A DNA stretch of 35,288 nt from a bacterium (GCA_024226735.1 JAAELL010000430.1:1-35288), one strand, 5' to 3'; shown: positions 16,892 through 25,516, counted from the stretch's first letter. Notes: generated from the sequence alone by a model not told the origin. Numbers and translations are program-made.

Positions 16892-17649
16892 AGGTCGCCG
16901 TCATCTCGGATCTGCACTCCAACCGCGAAGCGCTCGACGCTGTCTTCGCGCACATCCGCTCGATCGGAGTGAACAAGCTCTACTGCCTCGGCGACATCGT
17001 GGGCTACGGTCCGGACCCCGAGCACTGCGTCGATCTCGTTCGCGGCCACGCCGAGGTCTGCCTGATGGGCAACCACGACGAGGCGCTCTTCCACGACGCC
17101 TCGGATTTCAACCCGCACGCGCGCGGAGCGATCGAGTACACCCGCGAGCGGATGCGTCCGAGCTGGTACAGCTCCTCGGAGAAGAAGGGACGCTGGCGCT
17201 GGTTGAAGGAGTTGCCGCTGACCCACAAGGAGGGGCGCTTCACGTTCGTGCACGGCTCGACGCGCGACCCCGTACGCGAGTACGTGCTCTCGACCGACGG
17301 CTTCCTCAATCCCGGCAAGCTGCGCGCGATCTTCGACTCGTTCGAGGGCATCGCCGTCGGCGGACACACGCACCACCCGGGCATGCACACCGAGGACCTG
17401 CGCTTCACCGGCCTCGAGGGTCGGGAGGAGCTGACGATGCCGCTGCCCGAGGGGCAGAGGTTCTTCATCAACGTCGGCTCGACCGGTCAGCCGCGCGACA
17501 CGGACAACCGCGCCAGTTACGCGGTCCTCGAGGGGCACCAGATCACGTGGTACCGTGTGCCCTACGAGTACAAGCTGACGCAGGACAAGATCCTGGCGAC
17601 GGGCATGCTCAGCGAGATCCTCGCGCGGCGCTTGGCGCTCGGCAAGTAG
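16888..17649 (+). CDS. Calcineurin-like metallophosphoesterase
   Basis: Binuclear metallophosphoesterase of the YfcE/DR1281-like phosphodiesterase group, probably cytoplasmic. Metal-binding motifs in order: SDLHSN (D8, H10), GDIVGYGP (D36), GNHD (N62, H63, D64), FVHGS and GGHTHHPG. At 253 residues, with no signal peptide, it is the usual size. Its start overlaps the nrnA stop in an ATGA junction, placing it in the same operon. The natural substrate is unknown; coupling to NrnA hints at nucleotide or RNA-end turnover, which is only an inference. It converges with the proline dehydrogenase gene 25 bases downstream. Confidence 0.9.
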   Translation: MKVAVISDLHSNREALDAVFAHIRSIGVNKLYCLGDIVGYGPDPEHCVDLVRGHAEVCLMGNHDEALFHDASDFNPHARGAIEYTRERMRPSWYSSSEKKGRWRWLKELPLTHKEGRFTFVHGSTRDPVREYVLSTDGFLNPGKLRAIFDSFEGIAVGGHTHHPGMHTEDLRFTGLEGREELTMPLPEGQRFFINVGSTGQPRDTDNRASYAVLEGHQITWYRVPYEYKLTQDKILATGMLSEILARRLALGK

Positions 17650-17674
17650 AGCGCTCGGTCCAGCGTCGCTCGCA

Positions 17675-18571
17675 TCACCAGGGCAGCATCCCGCGCATCA
17701 CGTGGCGCAGGATCTCCGGGTTCTTCTTCATCCTTCGTTGCGAGTACGCGCGCCAGTGTAGGCCGTACGGGACGTAGACGCGCACCGTGTTGCCCGACTG
17801 TCGCCAGCGGTTCCACAGGGGTTCCTGGACCCCGAGCAGGACCTCGAAGTAATGCCGCGATGCATCGACGCCACGGTCGGCGGCGAGGCGCAAGAGGCGT
17901 CCCGCCAGGTGCTCGTCGTGCGTCGCGAGGGCGACGGTATGCCCACGTTGGAAGAGGCGCTCGGTGCACGCGAGGAAGGCGTCGCGGATCGCCTGCGCAT
18001 CGGTGTGGGCGATCTCCGGCGGTTCGAGGTAAATGCCTTTGACCATGCGCACGTCGGACGCCACTTCACCCAGCGCGTCGATGTCGTCCAGCGTTCTCAG
18101 GAGCCGCGATTGCAGCACGATGCCGACGTTGTCGAAGCGTTCGCGCAGTCTTGCAAAAAGGGCGAGCGTCGCGTCGATCGTCGTGTGGTCCTCCATCTCG
18201 ACCCGCGCGAACTGGCCGAGTTCACGGCAGCGCTCGAGCAGCTCGGAGTACAGCTCGTGCGCAAGGTCAGGCGAGAGCCGCAGGCCGAAATGGGTCGGCT
18301 TGATCGACACGTACGCATCGAGCTTCTGGCGCGCGACCCGGTCGGCGGCATCCCTGTAGCCCGCGAGGGCCGCGCGCGCCTCGGCCTCGGACTCGACGTC
18401 CTCGCCGAGGATGTCGATGACGCCCGGGTGTCCGCGCGCGGCGAGGCTGGCGAGGTGCTCGAGCGCTTCGTCGACTGTCTCGCCGGCGATGTAGCGCGCA
18501 GCGAAGCGGCGCATGATGGGGCGGGGGATGGCCGGGAGTGTGGCTAGAACGAGCTTGTCGAGGAGACCCAT
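17675..18571 (-). CDS. Proline dehydrogenase (monofunctional PRODH)
   Basis: FAD-dependent enzyme oxidising L-proline to 1-pyrroline-5-carboxylate, first step of proline catabolism, feeding electrons to quinone at the membrane. Conserved barrel motifs are FARVEMEDHTTIDATL, VGIVLQSRLLRTL, VRMVKGIYLEP, VALATHDE, FEVLLGV and the substrate-binding C-terminus VRVYVPYG...RR. The length of about 300 residues matches the short Thermus/Bacillus-type enzyme rather than fused PutA. The ATG giving MGLLDKLVLATLPAIP resembles the family N-terminus; a GTG eight codons earlier (18595) is an alternative. No pyrroline-5-carboxylate dehydrogenase lies in the window. It is transcribed divergently from cutA. Confidence 0.93.
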   Translation of the reverse strand: MGLLDKLVLATLPAIPRPIMRRFAARYIAGETVDEALEHLASLAARGHPGVIDILGEDVESEAEARAALAGYRDAADRVARQKLDAYVSIKPTHFGLRLSPDLAHELYSELLERCRELGQFARVEMEDHTTIDATLALFARLRERFDNVGIVLQSRLLRTLDDIDALGEVASDVRMVKGIYLEPPEIAHTDAQAIRDAFLACTERLFQRGHTVALATHDEHLAGRLLRLAADRGVDASRHYFEVLLGVQEPLWNRWRQSGNTVRVYVPYGLHWRAYSQRRMKKNPEILRHVMRGMLPW

Positions 18572-18604
18572 AGGTGCAGCTTCGTGATCGGCCACTCATT
18601 CTAC

Positions 18605-18647
18605 GGAGGTGATGCGGCTCCTTCACGCCCGTAGACTTCACCCATGA
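18605..18647 (+). promoter_or_regulatory. Extended Shine-Dalgarno and 11-codon leader frame before cutA
   Basis: GGAGGTGAT at 18605-18613 matches the full anti-Shine-Dalgarno complement. An ATG at 18612 opens an 11-codon frame (MRLLHARRLHP) whose TGA (18645-18647) overlaps the cutA ATG as ATGA. The ATG lies only two bases after GGAGG, closer than usual, so translation of this frame is uncertain. The motif may instead be a standby site. Confidence 0.35.
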
Positions 18648-19009
18648 GCGGTCCCATGAGCGCAGAGCAGGAGATCGGCGGCGCGGAGGCGCGCGTCGTC
18701 CTGGTCACGGCCCCCGACGCGGACTGTGCCCGCGGCCTCGCGCGGGCGCTCGTCGACGAGCGCCTCGCGGCCTGCGTCGGCTTTCTACCCGGCCTCACGA
18801 GTGTCTACCGGTGGGAGGGGGAGATCCACGAGGACGGGGAGGTGCTCGTGGTGATCAAGTCGAGGGCCGACCGCCTCGAGCGGATCGAGGCGCGCGTCGC
18901 CGAGCTGCACCCGTACGATGTTCCCGAGTGCGTGAGCCTCGCCCCCGCTCGGGTCGAGCCGCGCTACCTCGCGTGGCTCCAGGCCGCCGCGTCGGACCCG
19001 GGCGGATGA
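18644..19009 (+). CDS. cutA: CutA1-family divalent-cation tolerance protein
   Basis: Small trimeric ferredoxin-like protein of the CutA1 family, linked in some bacteria to copper or divalent-cation tolerance, though its molecular role remains unclear. Family landmarks are VVLVTAPDADCARGLARALV, ERLAACVGFLPGLTSVYRWE, EVLVVIKSRADRLERIE and ELHPYDVPECVSL, ending with YLAWL. At 121 residues it is about ten residues longer at the N-terminus than most CutA1; an ATG four codons in (18656) is an equally good start. Its TGA overlaps the transporter start in an ATGA junction, making it the first gene of a five-gene coupled operon. Confidence 0.92.
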   Translation: MSGPMSAEQEIGGAEARVVLVTAPDADCARGLARALVDERLAACVGFLPGLTSVYRWEGEIHEDGEVLVVIKSRADRLERIEARVAELHPYDVPECVSLAPARVEPRYLAWLQAAASDPGG

Positions 19010-20613
19010 GCGCGATGGACGTCGAGCGGACCGAGCGCGGAACCCCACTCGCGCGCAGCGCCGGCCTCGCGGTCGGCATGCTCTTGTTCGTACTGCTGCT
19101 CGGGTGGCCGTCGCCGCCGCTGTGGCCGGACCGCTGGCCGCTGTTCGTCCTGCCGCTCGACGGTCCGCAGCGCGCCGTGGCCGCGACGACCGCGCTGACC
19201 GCATCGCTCTGGATCACCGTCGCGATTCCGATCGGTGCCGCATCGCTCCTACCCGCGGTGCTGTTTCCGATGCTGGGCGTGCTCTCGGCCGGTCAGGCCG
19301 CGCCGAAGTACATGAGCGATCTCGTGATGCTCTTCATCGGTGCGTTCATCATCGCGTTGGGCCTCGAGCGCTGGGGCGTGCATCGCCGCATGGCGCTGTG
19401 GACGATCTCGCGCGTGGGGACGTCGAAGCGCGGGCTCGTGCTCGGGTTCATGGCGGCGGCCGCGTTCCTGTCGCTGTGGATCAACAACACGGCGACGACC
19501 CTGTTGATGCTGCCGATCGCGCTCGCGGTGCTGGAGCGCGTCGAGGGCCAGAGCAAGGAGCCCTCGAACTTCGGGCTGTGCCTGCTCCTGGGGATCGCGT
19601 ACTCCGCATCGGTCGGAGGCATGGGCACGCCGGTCGGCACGGCGCCGAACCAGGTGTTCCTCGGCCAGTTCGAGGGGCGCTTCCCTGACGGACCCAAGCT
19701 CGGGTTCGGGATCTGGTTCCTCGGCTGGGTCCCGCTCGTGGTGCTGTTCGTGCCGCTCGGCTGGCTGTTGATGACACGCTTCGTCTGCCCCGTGCGCTCC
19801 GGCGGGGGACAGGGGATGGACGTGATCCGCGAGGAGCGCAGCAAGCTCGGCAAGATGTCGCGGGCCGAGGTCATGATGTCAGTCGTCTTCGCAGCGACGG
19901 CGATTCTGTGGGTGACGCGCTCCGACATCGCGATCGGCTCGTTGCGCATCCCTGGCTGGTCGCGGATCTTTCTCGGCGAGCGCGCGGTCGATGCCGCCGC
20001 CTACGCCAGCAACAAGAAGTTCATCTCCGACTCGACGGTCTCGGGACTGATGGCGCTCGCATGCTTCCTGATTCCCGTCGACCGTGCGCGCGGCGTGTAC
20101 CTGATGGACTGGCGCACCGCTTCGCGACTGCCGTGGGACGTGCTGCTCCTGCTCGGCAGCGGCTTCTGTATCGCCGAGGGCTTCCGCGTGACCGAGCTCG
20201 ACCGCGTGCTGGGGGGCGTGCTCTCGCCGCTGTTCAGCGGCTCCTCCAGCTGGGTCCTCGTCGCCGGAGTGGCGCTCTTCATGAGCCTGCTGACCGAGGT
20301 CACCTCCAACACCGCGACGACGGCCGTCCTCTTGCCCGTCGTGGCCTCGGCGGCCGTCGCCGCCGGCGTCCATCCCCTCCTGGTGATGGTGCCCGCCACG
20401 ATCGCGGCTTCGGCGGCGTTCATGATGCCGGTCGCGACCCCGCCCAATGCGGTCGTCTTCTCGAGCCACCTGGTGCCCGTCCCGAAAATGCTGCGGGCGG
20501 GGATCTGGTTCAACGTTCTCCTCGTGGTGCTCGTCACCGTAGTCTTCCAGCTGTGGGTTCGACCGCTGTGGGACATTGGCTCGGAGCTGCCCGGTTGGGC
20601 GTCCTTCGAATGA
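19006..20613 (+). CDS. DASS/SLC13-family anion:sodium symporter
   Basis: Inner-membrane transporter of the divalent anion:Na+ symporter family (dicarboxylates, citrate or sulfate). It has about a dozen hydrophobic segments in 535 residues. The two inverted-repeat ion-binding signatures are clear: LSLWINNTATTLLMLP in the first half and EVTSNTATTAVLLPV in the second. Also typical are GIAYSASVGGMGTPVGTAPN and ATPPNAVVFSS. The substrate cannot be read from the sequence. A long cytoplasmic or linker segment (about residues 260-345) separates the halves. The start codon overlaps the cutA stop, and its own stop overlaps the next gene, both as ATGA. Confidence 0.92.
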   Translation: MSAMDVERTERGTPLARSAGLAVGMLLFVLLLGWPSPPLWPDRWPLFVLPLDGPQRAVAATTALTASLWITVAIPIGAASLLPAVLFPMLGVLSAGQAAPKYMSDLVMLFIGAFIIALGLERWGVHRRMALWTISRVGTSKRGLVLGFMAAAAFLSLWINNTATTLLMLPIALAVLERVEGQSKEPSNFGLCLLLGIAYSASVGGMGTPVGTAPNQVFLGQFEGRFPDGPKLGFGIWFLGWVPLVVLFVPLGWLLMTRFVCPVRSGGGQGMDVIREERSKLGKMSRAEVMMSVVFAATAILWVTRSDIAIGSLRIPGWSRIFLGERAVDAAAYASNKKFISDSTVSGLMALACFLIPVDRARGVYLMDWRTASRLPWDVLLLLGSGFCIAEGFRVTELDRVLGGVLSPLFSGSSSWVLVAGVALFMSLLTEVTSNTATTAVLLPVVASAAVAAGVHPLLVMVPATIAASAAFMMPVATPPNAVVFSSHLVPVPKMLRAGIWFNVLLVVLVTVVFQLWVRPLWDIGSELPGWASFE

Positions 20614-21731
20614 GAGGGGGCGCGCTCCTGGCGCTCGCGACCGCTGGCTTCGGCCTGGCGCTGTGCGCGTGTGGGGTCCGGAGACCGGCCGGGGAGCCGC
20701 CCCGGCACCTGGTCGTCGTCACCGTCGCCGGCTGGCGAGCGGACCACACGACGATCCTGGGCTACGGCCGCGACACGACGTGGTTCGAGTCGACGGATCC
20801 GGATCGCACCGGCGACCGCGGTCTCGCGTTCGACGACCTCGCGGCGCAAGGCGTCGTGTTCGCGAACGCCTTCGCCGCCGCGGGTCGGACCGACGTCGCG
20901 CTCGCCAGCATGCACGTCGGTCGGCCCCCCGAGGCGCGCGGCGCGGACCTCGCTGCGATCCACGACGACGAGCAGCCGCTCGCGGAGATTCTGGGCGCCG
21001 CCGACTTCCTCGTGGCCGGCTTCGTCGCACGCCCGCGCGGGCACCTCGGCGCGGGGTGGGGGCGAGGGTTCGCGCACCTCGAGCAGACCGCCTCCGACGC
21101 CGAGGCCGTCGCGGCAGCCGCGAGCTGGGTCGAGGGGCAGGACTTCACGCGCAGCACGTGCGTGTGGCTGCACCTCGAGGGTCCGAGCTTTCCGTTCGAG
21201 CCGCACTCCGCGCTGCGCGACGGACAGCCGATCGACTTCGCGCGCGCATTCGTCGATCCCGAGTACACCGGTGACGTCGACGGGAGCGAGGCGTCACGGG
21301 CGAGTGGCGAGGAGCTCGCGAGCGCCGACCGGCGCCACGTCATCGGTCTCTACGACGCCGAGCTCGCCGAGTCCCAGGCGCGCTGCGCCACGTTCCTCGC
21401 GCACCTGCGCGGCCACGCCGAGACGCGTGGTGCATGGGAGGACATCGCGGTGATCGTCACGGGCTCCTCGGGACTCCTCTTGTTCGAAGAGGGCGACGCG
21501 CGGCGCGGCGCGACCGATCGACTCGACCAGGGGGCACCGCTCCCGGAGCCGTCGCGCGTCGCCCTGCGGCGCGTGCCCCTGCTCCTGCGCCACCCGCGCA
21601 GCCTGACGGGGCGGCGCATTTTCGAGGCGCGCGCCGACCATGCGGACCTCGTGCCGACCGTGGCCGAGTGGCTCGGGATTGCTCGTGAAGAACAGGCGAG
21701 CGCGCGCTCGTGGCTACGGATCGTACGATGA
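20610..21731 (+). CDS. Sulfatase-fold lipoprotein lacking the metal ligands (putative pseudoenzyme)
   Basis: Protein of 373 residues with a signal peptide and lipobox LCAC (Cys21). It aligns by eye along the alkaline phosphatase/sulfatase fold: HLVVVTVAGWRADHTTILGY against the canonical VxxDTLRADHLxxYGY; FDDLAAQGVVFANAFAAAGR; WLHLEGPSFPFEPH; GLYDAELAESQ; VIVTGSSGLLLFEEG against the canonical xxTSDHGExLGEHG; and the ending RVPLLLRHP...HADLVPTVAEWLGI. The canonical metal residues are replaced: Asp by Ala40, Asp-His by Ser-Ser (286-287), and the EHG His by Glu. The nucleophile position is Thr94 but without the Pro-Ser-Arg context. It is therefore probably non-catalytic, perhaps a binding or scaffold protein. 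It is coupled to both neighbours by ATGA overlaps. Confidence 0.75.
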   Translation: MRGGALLALATAGFGLALCACGVRRPAGEPPRHLVVVTVAGWRADHTTILGYGRDTTWFESTDPDRTGDRGLAFDDLAAQGVVFANAFAAAGRTDVALASMHVGRPPEARGADLAAIHDDEQPLAEILGAADFLVAGFVARPRGHLGAGWGRGFAHLEQTASDAEAVAAAASWVEGQDFTRSTCVWLHLEGPSFPFEPHSALRDGQPIDFARAFVDPEYTGDVDGSEASRASGEELASADRRHVIGLYDAELAESQARCATFLAHLRGHAETRGAWEDIAVIVTGSSGLLLFEEGDARRGATDRLDQGAPLPEPSRVALRRVPLLLRHPRSLTGRRIFEARADHADLVPTVAEWLGIAREEQASARSWLRIVR

Positions 21732-23746
21732 AGGTCAGCGCGCTCTCAGGTCTCGCCGCGCTGCTCGGAATCGCCGTGGCGCTCGGTGCCCTGCCGGCTG
21801 CGCTGCTGCCCTGGACCGCGGGTTTCGCCCTCCTCCTGGGGCTGGCTTGGCCGCTCTTGCTGCGTGCCACGCCCACCGAACCCTCGGCGCTCAAGCTGAC
21901 CGTGCTGTCGGCGACGCTCTCGCTGCCGCTCGCGGCGGCGCTGTTCGCCGGGCTCGGAACCTGGATGCCGATGCGCCGCGCGTTCGTGTTCGTGCTCGGG
22001 ATCACCGCCCTTCTGCAGCTCGTCACGCCGCGCAAGCGCGTCGCGCACGAGCCGCTCGGGCGGGCGGCATGGGCGGTCATCGGCTGCGCTTTCGTGTCCG
22101 CGGCAATCGTCGCGACGCTCGCGCTGGCGTTCGGCTCCGCCCCGCGCCTTTTGCCCGACGGCGCGGCCTGGCACGCGGGCGTCGCCGACGCGTTGCGCCG
22201 CGGGCTGCCCGCGGAGAACCCGTGGCTCGCGGGCGAGGGCCTGCCCGCGCACCCGGGCTACGACGCGCTCGTCGCGACGGTCAGTGCCGGCTTCGGCCTG
22301 TCGGCTTCGCGGGCGATGGCCTGGATCGGAACCGTCTCGCTCGCGCTGCTGCCGGTCGTCCTCTATCTCCTTGCCGCTCCCCTGTGGCGGGACGGCAAGC
22401 GAACGTTCTGCGCGCCGCTCCTCGCGCTGTTCGCGTGGAACGCGCACAGCGGGCTGCGCCTGCCGTTCGACGGTGCGCGCCTGCGCTGGTCGGAGGACCT
22501 CGCGCGGCTCGCGCCGGGTGTGGGCGGCGAAGTGTGGTACGGGCTCGGCGCGTTCTTCCATCCGGGCCCGCTCGCGCCCGCGCTCACGGCTTGCGCGGCG
22601 GCCCTGTTGTGTGCCGCGCATGCGCTGCGCCACGGCAAGCGCCCCTGGCCCCTCGCGTGCGCGCTCCACGCGGGAATCGCGCTCGCCCTCTCTCCACCGC
22701 TAGGGATCGCTGTGCTGGCGGCGATCCTGTGTGCGAGCATCGTGGGGCCCGTGCCGGGTGGCGCGCGCGCCCGAGTCGTGCTTGGCTGCGCCCTCGCCGC
22801 CGCGCCCGGAGCGTGGCTCGCCTTGCGCTTCGGTCTGGCGAGCGAGCCCGTCCGACCGCACGGCGTGCGTGGCGGCCCGCTCGCCGCTTTCCTGCCGGGG
22901 CTGCTGCCGTTCGCCTTGGCGGTGTTCGCGTTCCGGGTGCCGCGAGCAGAGGAGGGGGCGCACGACCACTCGATCCTCGTCCGGCTCGCGTGGTGTGGCG
23001 TGCTCGTGCCCTGCGCGCTCGTGCTCGCGGGCGGTGTCGACCCGCTCGACGGACCGGCGCTCCTGCGGCTCGCGAGCCTGCCGCTCGGCGTCCTGGCCGC
23101 CGGCGCTTTCGCGCAGACCCGCGGTGGCGACCTCGTACGGAAGGCGCGCATCGCCGTCTGCGTGCTCACGCTCGTCGGCGGGCTGCACGCGACGGGTCAC
23201 GCGCTGCGCGCGCACGTCGCGCTCGCGCGCACGCCGCTTCCGGTCGCCGACGCGGACGGCGTCGTCACGCCGACGAGTGAGGCGCAGGAGGAGCTTGGCC
23301 GGGCCTACGCGTGGCTGCGCACAGCACCGACGCTGCGCGCGGAGGACGCGATCCTCGCGCGTTCGGTCGCGATCGACTCAGGGCGTTTCGGAGGCACGTT
23401 CACCCCGCACTTCGCCGCGCTCTTCGCAGATCTCTCCATGTGGTGTGACCGCCGGGGCGATCTCTCGCGGGCGAGTGGACTCTGGGCCACGCGGCACGAG
23501 GGCATCCAGAAGCTCTACCGCGACCGCAGCTCCTGGGATCCGCGGATGACGATCGCGTTCGAGCGCGCCGGCCGGCCGATCGTGTTCGTCGTGGAGGAGC
23601 GCGACCGAGTGAAGACGTTACGCGGTGGAGCGGAGGGGACGTTCCGGGGCATCGACGGTCGCCTGCAGCGCCTGGGCTGCGAGCGGATTCACGTCGAGGG
23701 ATCGGTCGCGCTCTATCGCTGGGACCCGCGAGGGGGAGACCGATGA
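21728..23746 (+). CDS. Multi-pass membrane protein of unknown function, possibly GT-C-like
   Basis: Protein of 672 residues with roughly 12-14 hydrophobic segments up to about residue 500, then a soluble C-terminal domain of about 160 residues. A large loop motif after the fourth or fifth helix, LPDGAAWHAGVADALRRGLP followed by ENPWLAGEGL and HPGY, resembles the first extracytoplasmic loop of GT-C glycosyltransferases and related YfhO/DUF2298-type proteins, which often hold an acidic catalytic residue there. The C-terminal part (GGTFTPHFAALFADLSMWCD, RHEGIQKLYRDR) resembles the soluble tails of such proteins. I do not recognise a specific family. It starts in an ATGA overlap with the sulfatase-fold gene; an ATG six codons upstream is less likely. 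Confidence 0.75.
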   Translation: MKVSALSGLAALLGIAVALGALPAALLPWTAGFALLLGLAWPLLLRATPTEPSALKLTVLSATLSLPLAAALFAGLGTWMPMRRAFVFVLGITALLQLVTPRKRVAHEPLGRAAWAVIGCAFVSAAIVATLALAFGSAPRLLPDGAAWHAGVADALRRGLPAENPWLAGEGLPAHPGYDALVATVSAGFGLSASRAMAWIGTVSLALLPVVLYLLAAPLWRDGKRTFCAPLLALFAWNAHSGLRLPFDGARLRWSEDLARLAPGVGGEVWYGLGAFFHPGPLAPALTACAAALLCAAHALRHGKRPWPLACALHAGIALALSPPLGIAVLAAILCASIVGPVPGGARARVVLGCALAAAPGAWLALRFGLASEPVRPHGVRGGPLAAFLPGLLPFALAVFAFRVPRAEEGAHDHSILVRLAWCGVLVPCALVLAGGVDPLDGPALLRLASLPLGVLAAGAFAQTRGGDLVRKARIAVCVLTLVGGLHATGHALRAHVALARTPLPVADADGVVTPTSEAQEELGRAYAWLRTAPTLRAEDAILARSVAIDSGRFGGTFTPHFAALFADLSMWCDRRGDLSRASGLWATRHEGIQKLYRDRSSWDPRMTIAFERAGRPIVFVVEERDRVKTLRGGAEGTFRGIDGRLQRLGCERIHVEGSVALYRWDPRGGDR

Positions 23747-25497
23747 GTCCGTTCATCCGCCGCTCGTCCGTGCGGCACCACGACCGGCTGCTCGCGCGTT
23801 CGGTCCTGTTCCTGCTGCTCGCCGTCTACACCGCGACGTTCAGCGGCCTGTCGGACAACCCCGACGGCGAGATCGCGTTCCAGACGACGAGTGCGCTGGC
23901 GCGCGACGGTGGCTTCGCGCTCGGCGGTACACCGGAAGCGGACCGGATCGTCGCGTACACGCGCTCGCTCCCGGTCGGTGCGACGCCGGTGCGCCCAGGT
24001 TCTGGCGCCCGCGCGGACAACGACTACGCCTGGTTCGGCGTCGGCTACACGGCGGGAGCGTTGCCGCTCTACTTCGTCGGGCGGCTCCTCGATTTCGTGT
24101 TCGCCGACCTCTCGGTCAAGCACGACGCCGTGGGTTTCTACGGACAATCGAGCTCGGAGTACTTCGCCCACGCGCTGGTCGGCTGGCGCAACTCGCTCCT
24201 GACGGCATTGACGGGCCTCTTGATCGTGCTCGTCTCGCGCCGCATGGGGATCGGACGCGTCCTTGCATGGGGCGCGGGACTCGCCTACGGCCTGACCACG
24301 TTCGCCTGGCCGCAGGCGCGCTCGACCCTGTCCGACGTGCAGGCGACGTTCTTCCTGTTCCTCGCGTTCCACCTGATCCTCTCGATGCGCGAGCGCTTCG
24401 ATCGCCTCGAGCGGCCGAACCTGCGCGAGCCGGTCTGGATCGGCGCCGCGGTGGGCTTCGCGGTCTTGACGCGCGTCTCGACGCTGCCGGCCGGGCTGGT
24501 CCTGATCGCGCTCGCGGAGGCGATCCTGTGGGGGGGACGCAAGCGCCTCGCCCAGTCGCGCCACCATGCGGTCCTCGCCGAGGGCGTCGGCAAGTGGCGC
24601 GCACTCGCGTGCCTGCTCGCGCCGCTCGGCGTGTGCGGGCTCGTCTTCCTCGCGACCAACGGTTGGCGCTTCGGAGATCCGCTCGACGCCGGGTACGCGC
24701 CGGCGCTCGAGGGCGGCGGCTTTTTCGCGAGCTCGCTCGCGCCGGGCCTCGCTGGGCTGCTCGTGTCGCCGGGGCGCGGCTTGCTGTGGATGGCTCCGCT
24801 CGTTCTGCTGCTGCCGCTCGGCATCCTGCGCAGCCTCGAGCTCGGCGAGCGCGCTTGGCGGCTGGCGTGTGGCGGAGTCCTCCTCGCTTCGATCGTGCCC
24901 GCCGCGTACATGGCAGGCTGGCACGGCGCCTGGACGTATGGTCCGCGCTACCTGCTGCCCGCGCTGCCGTTTCTCTGGATCGGCTCCGTGCTCGCACTCG
25001 ACGTACAGGGCGAGCGTCGCGTGCGCATCGTCTGCGCGGGTACGCTCGCCGTGCTCGGTTTCGTCGTTCAGGTGGCGGGTGTCCTGGTCGACCACATGAC
25101 GCATCAGGATCTGGCCGTTCGGGCGGCACGCATCGAGTGGCCGAACGAGGCTGGAGTCGGTGCTGCCGACATGGAGGCCGCGCGCTTCAATCAGATTCAA
25201 TGGGACTGGCGCTTCGCGGCGCCCTGGGCCCATTGGCGCATCCTCCGCCACCGCGCGGCCAACCACGCGCGGTTCGCGACTCTGGACGAGGAGTTCCCGG
25301 TGCGCCAGCTCTTCTTCCTCGACGACGCCAGGCGCCTCTCCCCGTCACACGAGCGCGACCGGGGCTTCCGCCACCTGTTCTGGGTCGACGCGGCGCAGCG
25401 GCTCGCCGTGCCCGCCTGGGTGCCGTTTCTGCTCGTCAGCGCCTTGCTCGTGCTGGGCGCCGCCGCGGCACAGCGCGGCCTGAGCGAGCACGACTGA
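23743..25497 (+). CDS. Putative GT-C-type membrane glycosyltransferase
   Basis: Membrane protein of 584 residues with about 11-12 hydrophobic segments. The first loop has LSDNPDGEIAFQTTSAL, with acidic residues where GT-C enzymes (PMT/ArnT/GT39-like) carry their catalytic Asp or Glu. Also present are ARSTLSDVQATFFLFLAFHL and GAWTYGPRYLLPALPFLWI, the latter like the conserved GPRYLLP segment of many uncharacterised bacterial GT39-like proteins. This suggests transfer of a lipid-linked sugar to an envelope acceptor, but donor and acceptor are unknown. It is coupled to the preceding membrane protein by an ATGA overlap and ends the chain; a palindromic hairpin follows directly. Confidence 0.75.
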   Translation: MSPFIRRSSVRHHDRLLARSVLFLLLAVYTATFSGLSDNPDGEIAFQTTSALARDGGFALGGTPEADRIVAYTRSLPVGATPVRPGSGARADNDYAWFGVGYTAGALPLYFVGRLLDFVFADLSVKHDAVGFYGQSSSEYFAHALVGWRNSLLTALTGLLIVLVSRRMGIGRVLAWGAGLAYGLTTFAWPQARSTLSDVQATFFLFLAFHLILSMRERFDRLERPNLREPVWIGAAVGFAVLTRVSTLPAGLVLIALAEAILWGGRKRLAQSRHHAVLAEGVGKWRALACLLAPLGVCGLVFLATNGWRFGDPLDAGYAPALEGGGFFASSLAPGLAGLLVSPGRGLLWMAPLVLLLPLGILRSLELGERAWRLACGGVLLASIVPAAYMAGWHGAWTYGPRYLLPALPFLWIGSVLALDVQGERRVRIVCAGTLAVLGFVVQVAGVLVDHMTHQDLAVRAARIEWPNEAGVGAADMEAARFNQIQWDWRFAAPWAHWRILRHRAANHARFATLDEEFPVRQLFFLDDARRLSPSHERDRGFRHLFWVDAAQRLAVPAWVPFLLVSALLVLGAAAAQRGLSEHD

Positions 25498-25500
25498 GCC

Positions 25501-25516
25501 GGCCTCTCGAGAGGCC
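25501..25516. terminator. Perfect palindrome after the membrane-protein operon
   Basis: GGCCTCTCGAGAGGCC is a perfect 16-base palindrome beginning three bases after the stop at 25497. It can form a six-pair stem with a four-base loop. No T-tract follows, so termination is plausible but not proven; it could equally be a protein site. Confidence 0.4.
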
